Shown: piece after piece, positions 56,439 through 64,000 of the stretch
How positions within the stretch are numbered: position 1 is the stretch's first letter
How the letters are laid out: each line of letters starts with the position of its first letter
Assembly (NCBI GenBank): GCA_025055765.1
Contig: JANWWS010000013.1
Coordinates: 310,001-374,000 of the forward strand
Length of the DNA: 64,000 nt
Reading direction: 5' to 3'
Source: Leptospiraceae bacterium
GTDB taxonomy: Bacteria; Spirochaetota; Leptospiria; Turneriellales; Turneriellaceae
Translations under genes and position numbers: made by a program
The notes under the pieces: model-generated
Told to the model about the DNA's origin: nothing
Database searches by the model: none
Seen by the model: the letters and a program-made list of their open reading frames with translations, nothing else

Positions 56439-57263
56439 ATGGAGACTCACAAGGAAGACAATGACCCCATTTTAGAGTACAAAAATATCGATACCTCACA
56501 TCTTAATAAATTTTACCTAGGGCCAGTTGCTATGCTAGCTGCCAATACGGGAGAACTGGTGGCCTATACTTTTCAAACGATGGAAGAAATGCGAAATAAA
56601 CCTAACGGCGGCCCTTATGTTGTCCTCCCTTTGGATCCATACCGACTCCAGTGGTTAAAGAGACGCAAGAAATACCATCCTTTACTCAAAGAAATTTTTC
56701 TTTTTTTGCCAGAGGGGGCGGGACTTGGTTTTTTAGCGAAAGCAGAAGGCCACAATATTCCAGAAAAAACCTCCGGTATTGGCTACACCATGAGTCTTAT
56801 TCGACTGGCCCAAGCAAAAAACTTCACTGTCTTTTTGGTTGGTACCAAAGATGAAATTCTAGATAGGCTGGTTGTTAATTTAAAACGTTCTTATCCGCAA
56901 TTGCGTCTTGTTGGAAAACACCATGGTTACTGGCGATCGGAAGGAAAAATGCGTGTCGTCGAAGCTTTGCGTAAAACAGAGCCTCACATTATTCTTCTAG
57001 GTATTGGCTTTCACCGGGGATTGCGTTGGATTGCCGAAAATAGAGAAAGACTAGGACGCTCTGTGCTCATTAATTTAGGTGGTGATATGGATGTACTTGC
57101 GGGGGTGCGCAAAAAAGCCCCCGATTCTTGGGCTACTAATGGCTATAGTTGGCTTTGGCGATCGCTGCACAACCCTTTACGCTGGTACCGCCTTTTCTGG
57201 GTATTACCTCTTTATTTAAGGGCTTTATTCCTAATTTTATTTCGACGTCAGAGAAAAAATTAA
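56439..57263 (+). CDS. WecG/TagA/CpsF-family glycosyltransferase
   Basis: 274 residues from ATG 56439, preceded by AGAGGAAATC. The domain mark is PEGAGLGFLAKAEG, followed by IGYTMSLIRLAQAKNFTVFLVGTKDE, a Rossmann-like core (VVEALRKTEPHIILLGIGFHRGLRWIAENR) and a C-terminal hydrophobic/basic tail (WVLPLYLRALFLILFRRQRKN) that would hold it to the membrane. Family members add N-acetylmannosamine or related sugars to lipid-linked precursors of surface polymers. No other polymer genes nearby. The frame is open upstream to a GTG at 56247 (another ATG at 56412), but that part is not protein-like and would bury the tRNA-Phe promoter; the 196-base gap otherwise shows nothing clear. Confidence 0.82.
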   Translation: METHKEDNDPILEYKNIDTSHLNKFYLGPVAMLAANTGELVAYTFQTMEEMRNKPNGGPYVVLPLDPYRLQWLKRRKKYHPLLKEIFLFLPEGAGLGFLAKAEGHNIPEKTSGIGYTMSLIRLAQAKNFTVFLVGTKDEILDRLVVNLKRSYPQLRLVGKHHGYWRSEGKMRVVEALRKTEPHIILLGIGFHRGLRWIAENRERLGRSVLINLGGDMDVLAGVRKKAPDSWATNGYSWLWRSLHNPLRWYRLFWVLPLYLRALFLILFRRQRKN

Positions 57264-57271
57264 AATTGCGC

Positions 57272-58573
57272 CTAGGCGGGTGGCCTTACTAAAATCTTAT
57301 CAATGCGCCTGCCATCCATGTCGACAATTTCAAAGACATAGTTCTTAAATTCAACTCGTTCGCCCACCGTAGGCAGATGCTCCAACTGGCTCATTATAAA
57401 TCCAGCAACAGTGTGGTAGTTGACATTTTCTTGGCCTTCGGTAAGGTCTACTTCAAAAATTTGCTCAAAATCCTCAATGGGCAGCATACCATCAATAAGC
57501 CAGCTACCATCCTCCCTTTGTATAGCCTGAGGTTCTGCTTTTTGATCGAGTGTGGGCAAATCACCGACAATCGCTTCTAAAACATCTTTTAAAGTAATGA
57601 TTCCCTGAACACTGCCATATTCGTCAATAACAAGGGCTAAGTGCCTTCTTGCTTGTTTAAAACTTTCCAAGAGCTTGGAGGCTGGCATGTTTTCCGGCAC
57701 AAAAAGAGGCTCGCTCAACGCTTCGGTTAAGGAACACTCTTTCCTCTGTACATAGCGAGGAAAAATCGTCTTCACGGAAATCACCCCAAGCACCTCGTCA
57801 AGACTATCTTGGCAAACAGGAAAATAAGAATGCCCACTTTCTACTATTTTTGTAAAATTTTCTTCCCAGCTGTCATTGACATTAAGCCACACCACATCGG
57901 GTTTATGAGTCATCAATTGAGCAACAGGGAGATCGTCAAGATTAAAGACATTTTCTACCATGTTTTGCTCTCTCTCTTCGACCACCCCTGCTTTTGTCCC
58001 CTCGGTTATCATAAAACGGATTTCATCTTCGGTTATGGGTGGCTCTTGGTATTGCTGAACACGCAAGATCCGCAAAATGAGATTGCTTGACTCACCTAAA
58101 AGCCAGGCCATTGGTTTTATGATACGATAAAAAAACTGCATGGGTGCGGCCATAGCCAAAGCAATACTCTCTCGGTAATTCAAAGCAATTTGTTTTGGTA
58201 CAAGCTCCCCCACCACCAGCGAAAGATAGGTTACCACAATCACAACTATAAAAAAAGCAAGGCTCGTGGCATAAAAGGAGTAGGCTCCTAAAATGGCCTC
58301 GAGAATCCTGGAAAGGTAGCTCGCTATGGTGGCACCTGAAAGAGCCCCCGCAAGCACACTAATAAGAGTAATACCCACCTGAATTGTGGAGAGAAAGTTT
58401 TGTGGATTTTTGCTAATTTCCAGGGCTATTTGAGCCCGCTTATTACCTTCTTCAGCTAGGGCTTTAAGTCGCGATCGCCGAGCAGTTACTAAAGCCATCT
58501 CCGACATGGAAAAAATACCATTGGCGACAATGAGAAGAAAAATCACGGAAATTTCCGACAATATCTCACCCAT
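57272..58573 (-). CDS. CNNM/CorC-like membrane protein (DUF21, two CBS, CorC_HlyC)
   Basis: 433 residues from ATG 58573 (MGEILSEISVIFLLIVANG); an upstream TTG adds 38 doubtful residues. N-terminal DUF21 transmembrane domain with four helices (NGIFSMSEMALVTARRSRL, ISVLAGALSGATIASYL, VGELVPKQIAL), then a CBS pair (VAQLMTHKPDVVW to LVIDEYGSVQGIITLKDVLEAIVGDL) and a CorC_HlyC domain (LPIEDFEQIFEVD, HTVAGFIMSQLEHLPTVGE). Family members carry or regulate Mg2+ and possibly other cations; the hemolysin label is historical. Follows the haem-motif barrel gene by 132 bases. Confidence 0.9.
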   Translation of the reverse strand: MGEILSEISVIFLLIVANGIFSMSEMALVTARRSRLKALAEEGNKRAQIALEISKNPQNFLSTIQVGITLISVLAGALSGATIASYLSRILEAILGAYSFYATSLAFFIVVIVVTYLSLVVGELVPKQIALNYRESIALAMAAPMQFFYRIIKPMAWLLGESSNLILRILRVQQYQEPPITEDEIRFMITEGTKAGVVEEREQNMVENVFNLDDLPVAQLMTHKPDVVWLNVNDSWEENFTKIVESGHSYFPVCQDSLDEVLGVISVKTIFPRYVQRKECSLTEALSEPLFVPENMPASKLLESFKQARRHLALVIDEYGSVQGIITLKDVLEAIVGDLPTLDQKAEPQAIQREDGSWLIDGMLPIEDFEQIFEVDLTEGQENVNYHTVAGFIMSQLEHLPTVGERVEFKNYVFEIVDMDGRRIDKILVRPPA

Positions 58574-58705
58574 ACGAAGAAAGCTAGAGGGATGGCTTAC
58601 CTGATAATCGTGGCTCCAATTTCCTACCTGACCAAGTGGGGCTACACTTTGCTGACCCTTAAAGACATTCAGTACATAAAAAACCAAGCCTGGAAAATCG
58701 TAAAG

Positions 58706-60214
58706 CTAAAAATACACATGGCTTACCCATAGTAGCTGGTTCGTAAAAGCCATATCGGCGGGATTAATGAGATTGCCTTGGCGCCAGCGACCTGTTTCGG
58801 GGAGCAGCCATACCCACTGGTACTCCACAGTAAAGCGTATAAATGGAAAAGGCGTAAAATCAAAGCCCGCTCCATAGCGGCCCGTCTCTGTATTTCTTTG
58901 CGCAAAACTAGGATCATAAAAATGATGGTTTACCTTGAGATTCAGACCATTTAATATTAGGTAGCTAAGCTCAAAGAAATGCCCAAAAGATTGGCGAAAT
59001 CCCAAACTGTCACGCCTTTCGCCCCAAATAAGTTCCCCCATAAAAACAATGGGATTGGTAAACCAAATGCGGCCTAAATTGAGGTAAAAATCCACGCTTA
59101 TACCTTGAAAATCCCCCCCAAAGGAATTGGGCCTTTTCTTTTGCATGAAGGATAACCCTCCCCCAAAGAGTAAATCCCGCCAGCCCAGATTTGCTGCAGC
59201 CCCATAGCCCGCCGTCTCATGGAATTCGTTGCCCATATTTGTGAAAACAGAAGCTGAAAAATAGGGGTAATTGGGGGCTAGCCCTACCTCGGCGCCATAG
59301 ACAGTGATGTTACGCCGGCTCATGTTGCGCTCAAAGAAGCGGTTCACATAAGCCGTATGGTCTTCTAACCGCAAGCCAAATCCGGGAATAAAGGCCCCTG
59401 CTTTGACGTAGCTCTGGTAGGGCAGCTCATGTAACATAAGGATGGCCTGGCGTACATAGGTTCTTTTTTCTACTGGTATCTGTCTTGCCTGGGGGGAGCC
59501 AAGCACTCCACCCGAAACCGCTAAAGTAAAATGCTCCACAGGATGTAAGGAAGTTGCAAGCTCCCCCTGCATAGGGAAAAATACTTCTTTTTGGGGAGTC
59601 TTAAAGTAAACCGTCCGGAAATCCCCCGAAATAAGCAAAAAGGGATCGGCATTGAGATGTCCATAAACTCCAAATAGGGGGGAATAGGTGCGCTCATCCC
59701 CCCGGGCATTTAGCGCATGGCCAAAGGCAAAGGGATCCCTTATACTCCAAAAGGGAGGTAAGAAATGGGTACGGTCATGGGTGGGGAGATTTTGTGCTTT
59801 TTTCTTAAGTTCGGCCTGCTGTTTTTCCCACTCGGCCGCCGAAAGAGGCTTAGGTTTGTTCGGAGGAGGAAAAAGGCTATCGCCTATTCTCTTTATGGTT
59901 CCACTTAGGTTACGCAAGTAATCCCAATAGGGACGGCGCTCGTAATTTAGCCAATATGGCAGGGTGCTGGCGTTAAGGTAGCGACCCGCCACCCGGCGCA
60001 TACCTCCCCCATTTGTGTCAATGTGGCAGGTAGAGCAAGACAGATTGCACTTGCGTTTGGAAAGCTCAGGATTCGGCCATTCCTGCTGCCTATCCGTCTG
60101 AAAAGGATTCGCGTGACAATTGTCGCATATTCTCCCCTCGCGGGCTGTATAGACAGGCAACGACCATAGAGCCTCTGCCCATACTAGGAGCAATGTATAA
60201 GAAAATTTCTTCAT
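58706..60214 (-). CDS. Beta-barrel protein with two N-terminal c-type haem motifs
   Basis: 502 residues. Signal peptide (FSYTLLLVWAEALWSLPVYTA), then two CxxCH haem-attachment motifs: Cys30-Cys33-His34 (ICDNCH) and Cys60-Cys63-His64 (CSTCH) followed by NGGGMRR. A proline- and lysine-rich linker (about 100-150) leads to a barrel of about 330 residues with repeated amphipathic strands (HFTLAVSGGVL, FSASVFTNMG, ISVDFYLNLGRIWF, FIRFTVEYQWVW) and a terminal phenylalanine (QLLWVSHVYF), the usual outer-membrane signal. Export and haem attachment in the periplasm are expected. It may be an outer-membrane electron conduit; a structural or porin role is the alternative. Overlaps the EI24-like gene by 4 bases. 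Confidence 0.8.
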   Translation of the reverse strand: MKKFSYTLLLVWAEALWSLPVYTAREGRICDNCHANPFQTDRQQEWPNPELSKRKCNLSCSTCHIDTNGGGMRRVAGRYLNASTLPYWLNYERRPYWDYLRNLSGTIKRIGDSLFPPPNKPKPLSAAEWEKQQAELKKKAQNLPTHDRTHFLPPFWSIRDPFAFGHALNARGDERTYSPLFGVYGHLNADPFLLISGDFRTVYFKTPQKEVFFPMQGELATSLHPVEHFTLAVSGGVLGSPQARQIPVEKRTYVRQAILMLHELPYQSYVKAGAFIPGFGLRLEDHTAYVNRFFERNMSRRNITVYGAEVGLAPNYPYFSASVFTNMGNEFHETAGYGAAANLGWRDLLFGGGLSFMQKKRPNSFGGDFQGISVDFYLNLGRIWFTNPIVFMGELIWGERRDSLGFRQSFGHFFELSYLILNGLNLKVNHHFYDPSFAQRNTETGRYGAGFDFTPFPFIRFTVEYQWVWLLPETGRWRQGNLINPADMAFTNQLLWVSHVYF

Positions 60215-60960
60215 TTTTTATAGTAAAAAATAGCTGCTCCTGCAAGAGCGGACATAGGAGCAAGTATCGGCCCTAGGATGGGGACCAACATAAGTAGGTA
60301 TTGCAATACTCCAAGTCCCATAATTTCGGCTATATGGGAAGAAGCCCAGCGATAGCGCTCTTTGATTTTCCGGTGGTGGCGCTCTAAAATAAGCTCAAAA
60401 ATGCCACGTCCCAAAACATAACTACCTGTAAGAAAAACCACCACCCACTGGAAGGGGCCAAGAAAAAGGGAAACAAAAAAGAGGCCTATTTCTAATAAAA
60501 ACAAACGAAAATTTAAAAATAGGCCCAAAAACACATTCCGGATTTCCATACCTAGGGAGAGTTTCTTTTCCTTGCCCACGAGAATTTGCTCAAGGCGTGT
60601 CAAGAGAGGACCTAAAAATGGGGCTACTATTATAGTCGCTAAGATTCGGTATAAAAAGAGCACGAGAACAAGGGCTAACAAGACAGTAATAAGCTTTGCG
60701 ATAAACCCAAGCCCCCCTGCTAGGTAGCCAACAAGACCCGCCTCTTGTCGATAGCGCTCAATAAGCTCACTCGTGTATTCGAGGGAGTAACTAAACACCA
60801 AAAAAGCCAGCACCCCAAACAGGAGGGTGGAAAGTATCCCTGGGAAGATCGCATAGCGCCAAAGCCTATGGCGTGATAGAAAGCGCATACCTTGCAAAAC
60901 GAGGGGTAAGGACCCAGAAAATCGGCTAAGGAAGTTTCTTTGGATTCGCTGCTCTTTCAC
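60211..60960 (-). CDS. EI24/CysZ-like integral membrane protein
   Basis: 249 residues. GMRFLSRHRLWRYAIFPGILSTLLF at the start, hydrophobic segments (LAGGLGFIAKLITVLLALVLVLFLY; VFLGLFLNFRLFLLEIGLFFVSLFLG; VLQYLLMLVPILGPILAPMSALAGAAIF) and the ending PMSALAGAAIFYY match the EI24/CysZ family. CysZ carries sulfate in Proteobacteria; other members are uncharacterised, and no sulfur genes are nearby. First gene of the haem-barrel unit: its stop overlaps that gene's start. Confidence 0.82.
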   Translation of the reverse strand: MKEQRIQRNFLSRFSGSLPLVLQGMRFLSRHRLWRYAIFPGILSTLLFGVLAFLVFSYSLEYTSELIERYRQEAGLVGYLAGGLGFIAKLITVLLALVLVLFLYRILATIIVAPFLGPLLTRLEQILVGKEKKLSLGMEIRNVFLGLFLNFRLFLLEIGLFFVSLFLGPFQWVVVFLTGSYVLGRGIFELILERHHRKIKERYRWASSHIAEIMGLGVLQYLLMLVPILGPILAPMSALAGAAIFYYKK

Positions 60961-61147
60961 ACGCTACCTTCCCCTAAGAATAATTCCCGCCAGTACATGC
61001 CATTAGCAAACCAGAGCTTGAAACCTAGAGAGAAGCGAACGGTCAAGCCTTTTGAGAAGATATGCCTTCGTCAAGGATAGCACTCCATATCTGGCCTAAT
61101 AACCATATCTTGGCTTGACAAAATGAAGCAAGACCAAATGGTGCATC

Positions 61148-61831
61148 ATGCGTCGCTTTCACTTTGCTTCAGCCCTCTATGCGATCTTAGACAAGGAAAT
61201 CTTCCAAAGGCAGGGACTTGAAATTACTGAAGGGGCCAGGGCGCTCCTTTACGGTGGTTGCCGAGTTTTCCAGTATCGTAACAAGATTTCCAACAAAGTT
61301 GATATTGCAAGGGAAGCTCATGCTCTTTTGAGAATTGCCGAGGGTTACCAGGCTATCTTTGTCTTGAACGACGGGGTCGAGGCTTACCTCGAACTTTACA
61401 AAGAACGCAAGAAAAAGAATCTCTTTTTTCATTTTGGGCAAGAGGATCGCCATCCTCCTCTTTTTTATCATCCTTTTGGACGCTCAACCCACTCCATTGT
61501 GGAAGTCCGGCAGGCATTGAGGGAAAGGCCAAAACCGACCTATATTGGCTTTGGCAGTGTCTTCCATTCCCCTACCAAGCCCTGGCTTAGGCCAGTGAGT
61601 GCTGCAGAAATCCGCCATGCTGTGGCTTTATGGTCAGGTCCTATTGTGTTCATAGGGGGGATTTCCTTGGCAAACTTGGACCAACTACGAAAAATCATCC
61701 CCCATCAAACGCGTTTTAGCTACGGTGTCGCCTCAGATCTCTTTCGCTTTGGCAATAGAGCTCGGGATCTGGAGCGCTATGCTTTGGAATTCGAAAGGGA
61801 AGCCAAACGCTTTCCTCAAAGTCTCGTATAG
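61148..61831 (+). CDS. ThiE/TenI-like thiamine-phosphate synthase family protein
   Basis: 227 residues, TIM-barrel of the ThiE/TenI superfamily. VFQYRNK at strand 2 (usually QLREK), FVLNDGVE (usually NDR), HFGQEDRH (GQxD), GRSTHS, IGFGSVFHSPTK and FIGGISL line up with the thiamine-phosphate synthase active-site order, but several positions differ (Tyr for Leu, Gly for Arg in the NDR motif), so TenI-like or other function is possible. Longer than most ThiE by about 15 residues. The 187-base gap upstream shows no TPP riboswitch. Overlaps the amidase gene by up to 53 bases. Confidence 0.75.
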   Translation: MRRFHFASALYAILDKEIFQRQGLEITEGARALLYGGCRVFQYRNKISNKVDIAREAHALLRIAEGYQAIFVLNDGVEAYLELYKERKKKNLFFHFGQEDRHPPLFYHPFGRSTHSIVEVRQALRERPKPTYIGFGSVFHSPTKPWLRPVSAAEIRHAVALWSGPIVFIGGISLANLDQLRKIIPHQTRFSYGVASDLFRFGNRARDLERYALEFEREAKRFPQSLV

Positions 61832-63146
61832 CTTATTGGCTAAGTTTTTCTTTTTTGCCATAGCTCCTTTTTTTTCCATCACGGCAGCAACAGTTGTTCT
61901 AGACCCTGGCCATGGAGGGCGCTACCTCTACCCCTATCGTCTCTATGGTGATAAATTCGACAAGGCAAGTGGTGGCTACCTAGACCGCTACCGAGAGGGC
62001 GCACGGGAGCGGGGAATTTACGAAAGCGAATGGATGTATGCCTTGGCACAGCGCATCAAAAGCTATCTTGACAAGACCCTTTTACCCAAAGGCCATAGTT
62101 TTTTTAAGAGTTTACTTGCCCGATATGGTAAGGCGCCATCAAAAATAAAGCCAGTTCGTAGTTTTCTTTCACGACAACCTAGTTATTATGTTAATTACTA
62201 TAAAAGACGGGAAGATCTCAACGAAGACTTTCGGCTTTTTGACTACGAAAATTGGCGAACGGGAGAAAAGAAATTAGGCACCATTAGCCGAATCAATTCT
62301 TACTGCCCAGAGCTTGTTGTAACTCTCCATTTAACAGAAACAAAAGTCTCACCCAAAGGGGGATTAGCTTCTGTGATAACCCCCGGCTATACCACCTTTG
62401 AGCTGGCCCGCCAATATATTATGGCCCCAGAAAACGAGCGATCCTCCTTTGCCCAGGCATTTGAGAAAACCCCTTATGCTAATTGGTTTATAAGTGAGGG
62501 TGGCTACAATGCCTGGCAGTCCTTTCTTAAAGATGCTTGGATTTATTTCACAGGTTACGCGCCAGAAAAAAATGGCCTTCACCCTAAATCCTGGCGGGGG
62601 TTGCGTCACAATCTGATTAGTTGGAGCTACGCGGAAGATAGCGAGGGTATAGAGAGACCCCTCTGGCAAATAGAGGGAAGATTTTGGGAAAGAGAGAGGT
62701 CTCTTGCCGAAAAATGGCGCCGTGAAGGAGGAGAGGAAGGCTATGGGGGAGATAACTTTTTTGCTTCGCAGCAGCTCCTACGCTTTATACGGCTGGGGCT
62801 CTTTCTTAACAAGGTCGATAGCGCCCGTTCTTTACCGGAAATTTTCCCACCTTATATTTCAACCTGGGCTGTACCCACCTTCGTAAATGCCGTTTCCGCC
62901 TATTTAGAAGTAGCTCATCTTGGCAGTAAGAGAGATTTTCAGCGCATAAGCCGCCATCTAGAAATCTATGCCCAAAGTATCTCGGTAGGAATCTACTATC
63001 TTTTTTATCCTTTCCCTTTGCACCAAATAAAAATCCAGGATAGACCTCTACCCAAAGGTGTAGATTTTGACAAATACAGGGAATATCCCGGCGGAAACTA
63101 CTTTACAGCTGTTGGGCCCTGTTGGGGTATGAACCATGGCCCTTAG
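61779..63146 (+). CDS. Secreted N-acetylmuramoyl-L-alanine amidase-like protein
   Basis: 455 residues from ATG 61779 (GGAG five bases ahead); starts in the overlap with thiE, and a TTG near 61838 is possible. Signal peptide (LLAKFFFFAIAPFFSITAA). Zinc amidase marks: VVLDPGHGG, then a glutamate in GIYESEWMYALA, then a histidine in VVTLHLTET, the H-E-H ligand order of Amidase_3. Unlike AmiC-type enzymes (about 180-residue domain) the ligands lie within a much longer, tyrosine- and arginine-rich protein with about 250 further residues of unknown fold. It would cleave peptidoglycan stem peptides in the periplasm; another amide is possible. Overlaps the CBS gene by 11 bases. Confidence 0.72.
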   Translation: MLWNSKGKPNAFLKVSYSLLAKFFFFAIAPFFSITAATVVLDPGHGGRYLYPYRLYGDKFDKASGGYLDRYREGARERGIYESEWMYALAQRIKSYLDKTLLPKGHSFFKSLLARYGKAPSKIKPVRSFLSRQPSYYVNYYKRREDLNEDFRLFDYENWRTGEKKLGTISRINSYCPELVVTLHLTETKVSPKGGLASVITPGYTTFELARQYIMAPENERSSFAQAFEKTPYANWFISEGGYNAWQSFLKDAWIYFTGYAPEKNGLHPKSWRGLRHNLISWSYAEDSEGIERPLWQIEGRFWERERSLAEKWRREGGEEGYGGDNFFASQQLLRFIRLGLFLNKVDSARSLPEIFPPYISTWAVPTFVNAVSAYLEVAHLGSKRDFQRISRHLEIYAQSISVGIYYLFYPFPLHQIKIQDRPLPKGVDFDKYREYPGGNYFTAVGPCWGMNHGP

Positions 63147-63555
63147 TGTGGAGCAATACATGACACCAAATCCGGTAATTATTCAAGAGGACGATGACAT
63201 TGGCCGTGTAGCGGAGCTCATGAATCCCGAAAAATTCCGTCATTTACCTGTTGTAAACGCGCAGCAAGAAGTGGTTGGGATGATTTCCGATCGGGATTTG
63301 CGTAATATCCAGACCGCCCTTGATTTTGTGCAAAATGTCTTAGGAGAAGGGACAAGCAAACTTAAAGTCAAGGACATCATGCATCAGACTGTCATAAGTG
63401 TGGCCCCCCAGCAAAGTTTAAAAGAAGCAGCTCTTTTACTTGTAGAAAATAAGATAGGAGCATTGCCGGTAGTCGCAGAACGAAAACTCGTGGGAATCTT
63501 AAGCTATACAGACATTTTGCGGGCTTTTGCGGAGCATGCTCATCAACTAGGTTAA
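63136..63555 (+). CDS. CBS-domain pair protein
   Basis: 139 residues, a bare CBS pair: MTPNPVIIQEDDDIGRVAELM and FRHLPVVNAQQEVVGMISDRDL, then DIMHQTVISVAPQQSLKEAALLL and IGALPVVAERKLVGILSYTDIL. Such Bateman modules bind adenosine nucleotides and regulate a partner. No attached enzyme domain. Begins inside the amidase end and overlaps the convergent ABC gene by four bases. Confidence 0.9.
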   Translation: MALSVEQYMTPNPVIIQEDDDIGRVAELMNPEKFRHLPVVNAQQEVVGMISDRDLRNIQTALDFVQNVLGEGTSKLKVKDIMHQTVISVAPQQSLKEAALLLVENKIGALPVVAERKLVGILSYTDILRAFAEHAHQLG

Positions 63556-64000
63556 TTCCCTTTGAGTAGTCCAGTGATCTTACCCTGTCTTAATTCGTAG
63601 ATTGTTTTCGCGTCGAAAGCAAGTTTCATATCATGGGTTACAAGTAAAATTCCCTTGCCACGCTCTTGCTCTTCAAGAAAAAGGTTTTTTACTTGAAGGA
63701 AGCTCTCCGGGTCTAGGTCGCCGGATGGTTCATCAGCTAGGATATAGCTTAAGTCGCGGATAAGGGCACGCGCAATGGCGGCTTTTTGTAGCTGCCCCCC
63801 CGAAAGCTCATGAGGAAAACGATCTAATAATGGATATAGATCAAGTCGGGAGACGAGATAATCGAGCCGGTCCTGAAAAGAGCCGCGCTTGTAAAAGCCG
63901 TGAGATGATATCCAAGAGAGCTCAAGATTTTCCCTAACTGTAAAGCGCCCCAACAGTTCTGAAAACTGAAAAATTACAGAAAAGTAGCGTGAGCGCACAA
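63552..64000 (-). CDS. ABC transporter ATPase, 3' part only
   Basis: The frame runs to the last base of the window, so the N-terminus with Walker A is outside. Visible: Q-loop VIFQFSELLGRFTVRENLEL, signature LSGGQLQKAAIARAL, Walker B YILADEPSGDLD, H-loop LLVTHDMKLAF. The DEPSGDLD and Q-loop resemble the LolD/FtsE/MacB group that works with FtsX-type permeases. The permease gene is not visible. Ends four bases inside the CBS gene on the other strand. Confidence 0.9.
   Translation of the reverse strand, partial: VRSRYFSVIFQFSELLGRFTVRENLELSWISSHGFYKRGSFQDRLDYLVSRLDLYPLLDRFPHELSGGQLQKAAIARALIRDLSYILADEPSGDLDPESFLQVKNLFLEEQERGKGILLVTHDMKLAFDAKTIYELRQGKITGLLKGN

Noticed and set aside
60961-61147. 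TPP riboswitch ahead of the thiE-like gene
   Set aside because: Neither the CTGAGA nor the ACCTGATCTGG consensus is present in the gap.
61117-61148. CTTGACA about 31-37 bases before start codons at 61148, 38220 and 7766
   Set aside because: The repeated position hinted at leaderless promoters, but none of the three has a -10 box at the right distance, so it is probably chance.

Overview
The window reads as chromosomal core sequence from a Gram-negative (diderm), motile, respiring bacterium. Evidence: an LptF/LptG permease, several lipoproteins with clear lipoboxes, outer-membrane barrel proteins, a Lol/YbbA-type ABC system, a CheA/CheY pair and a proton-pumping NADH dehydrogenase. Base composition is moderate and even, and I see no insertion sequence, prophage, CRISPR array, integron or rRNA. 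The protein mix (many orphan lipoproteins, CheC-type chemotaxis parts, LptF, PgsA) would fit a spirochaete of the Leptospira side, but the sequence alone does not fix the phylum and I hold that weakly.

Layout. 1-7024: end of a HAD phosphatase, threonyl-tRNA synthetase behind tRNA-Val, two small envelope proteins, then trpE-trpG and an NhaC-type antiporter. 7025-7332: no convincing gene. 7333-10344: HU, an acetoacetate-decarboxylase-like protein, a secreted 5'-nucleotidase, a small unknown protein. 10380-14650: signalling block with CheA carrying a C-terminal CheC-like domain, CheY and a REC-REC-PilZ protein. 14644-28993: one uninterrupted minus-strand run of 14 genes, nuoC-D-E-F-H-J-K-L-M-N, then a DegP/DegQ protease, type III pantothenate kinase, a lipoprotein and LptF/G. 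nuoA, nuoB, nuoG and nuoI are not here. 29103-31384: glutathione peroxidase, oligoendopeptidase F and tRNA-Ser, whose first base is the last base of the peptidase stop codon. 31388-38141 (minus): carB, then TPR protein, outer-membrane barrel, lipoprotein and PgsA. 38220-46562: CinA, MAPEG protein, arsenosugar pair (ArsS radical SAM plus AhpD-like partner), YbbA/YbbP-type ABC exporter with a TesA-like hydrolase behind it, M20 peptidase. 46650-51726: alpha-2-macroglobulin with a thioester motif and a small secreted protein. 51712-57263: UvrB, FtsB/FtsL-like protein, SanA-like protein, response regulator, two overlapping lipoproteins, tRNA-Phe, WecG-family glycosyltransferase. 57272-64000: CorC-like protein, a two-haem-motif beta-barrel protein, an EI24/CysZ-like membrane protein, ThiE-like protein, amidase, CBS protein and the end of an ABC ATPase.

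How it works together: the nuo block feeds respiration, next to envelope assembly (LptF, DegP) and CoA synthesis (CoaX). The CheA-CheC, CheY and PilZ genes form a phosphorelay that carries its own predicted phosphatase. Gene packing is very tight: seven convergent gene pairs overlap at their 3' ends and leave no room for intrinsic terminators. The points most worth following are the CheA-CheC fusion, the complex I cluster without its G and I subunits, the haem-motif beta-barrel, the stop-codon/tRNA overlap and the YbbAP-TesA locus.
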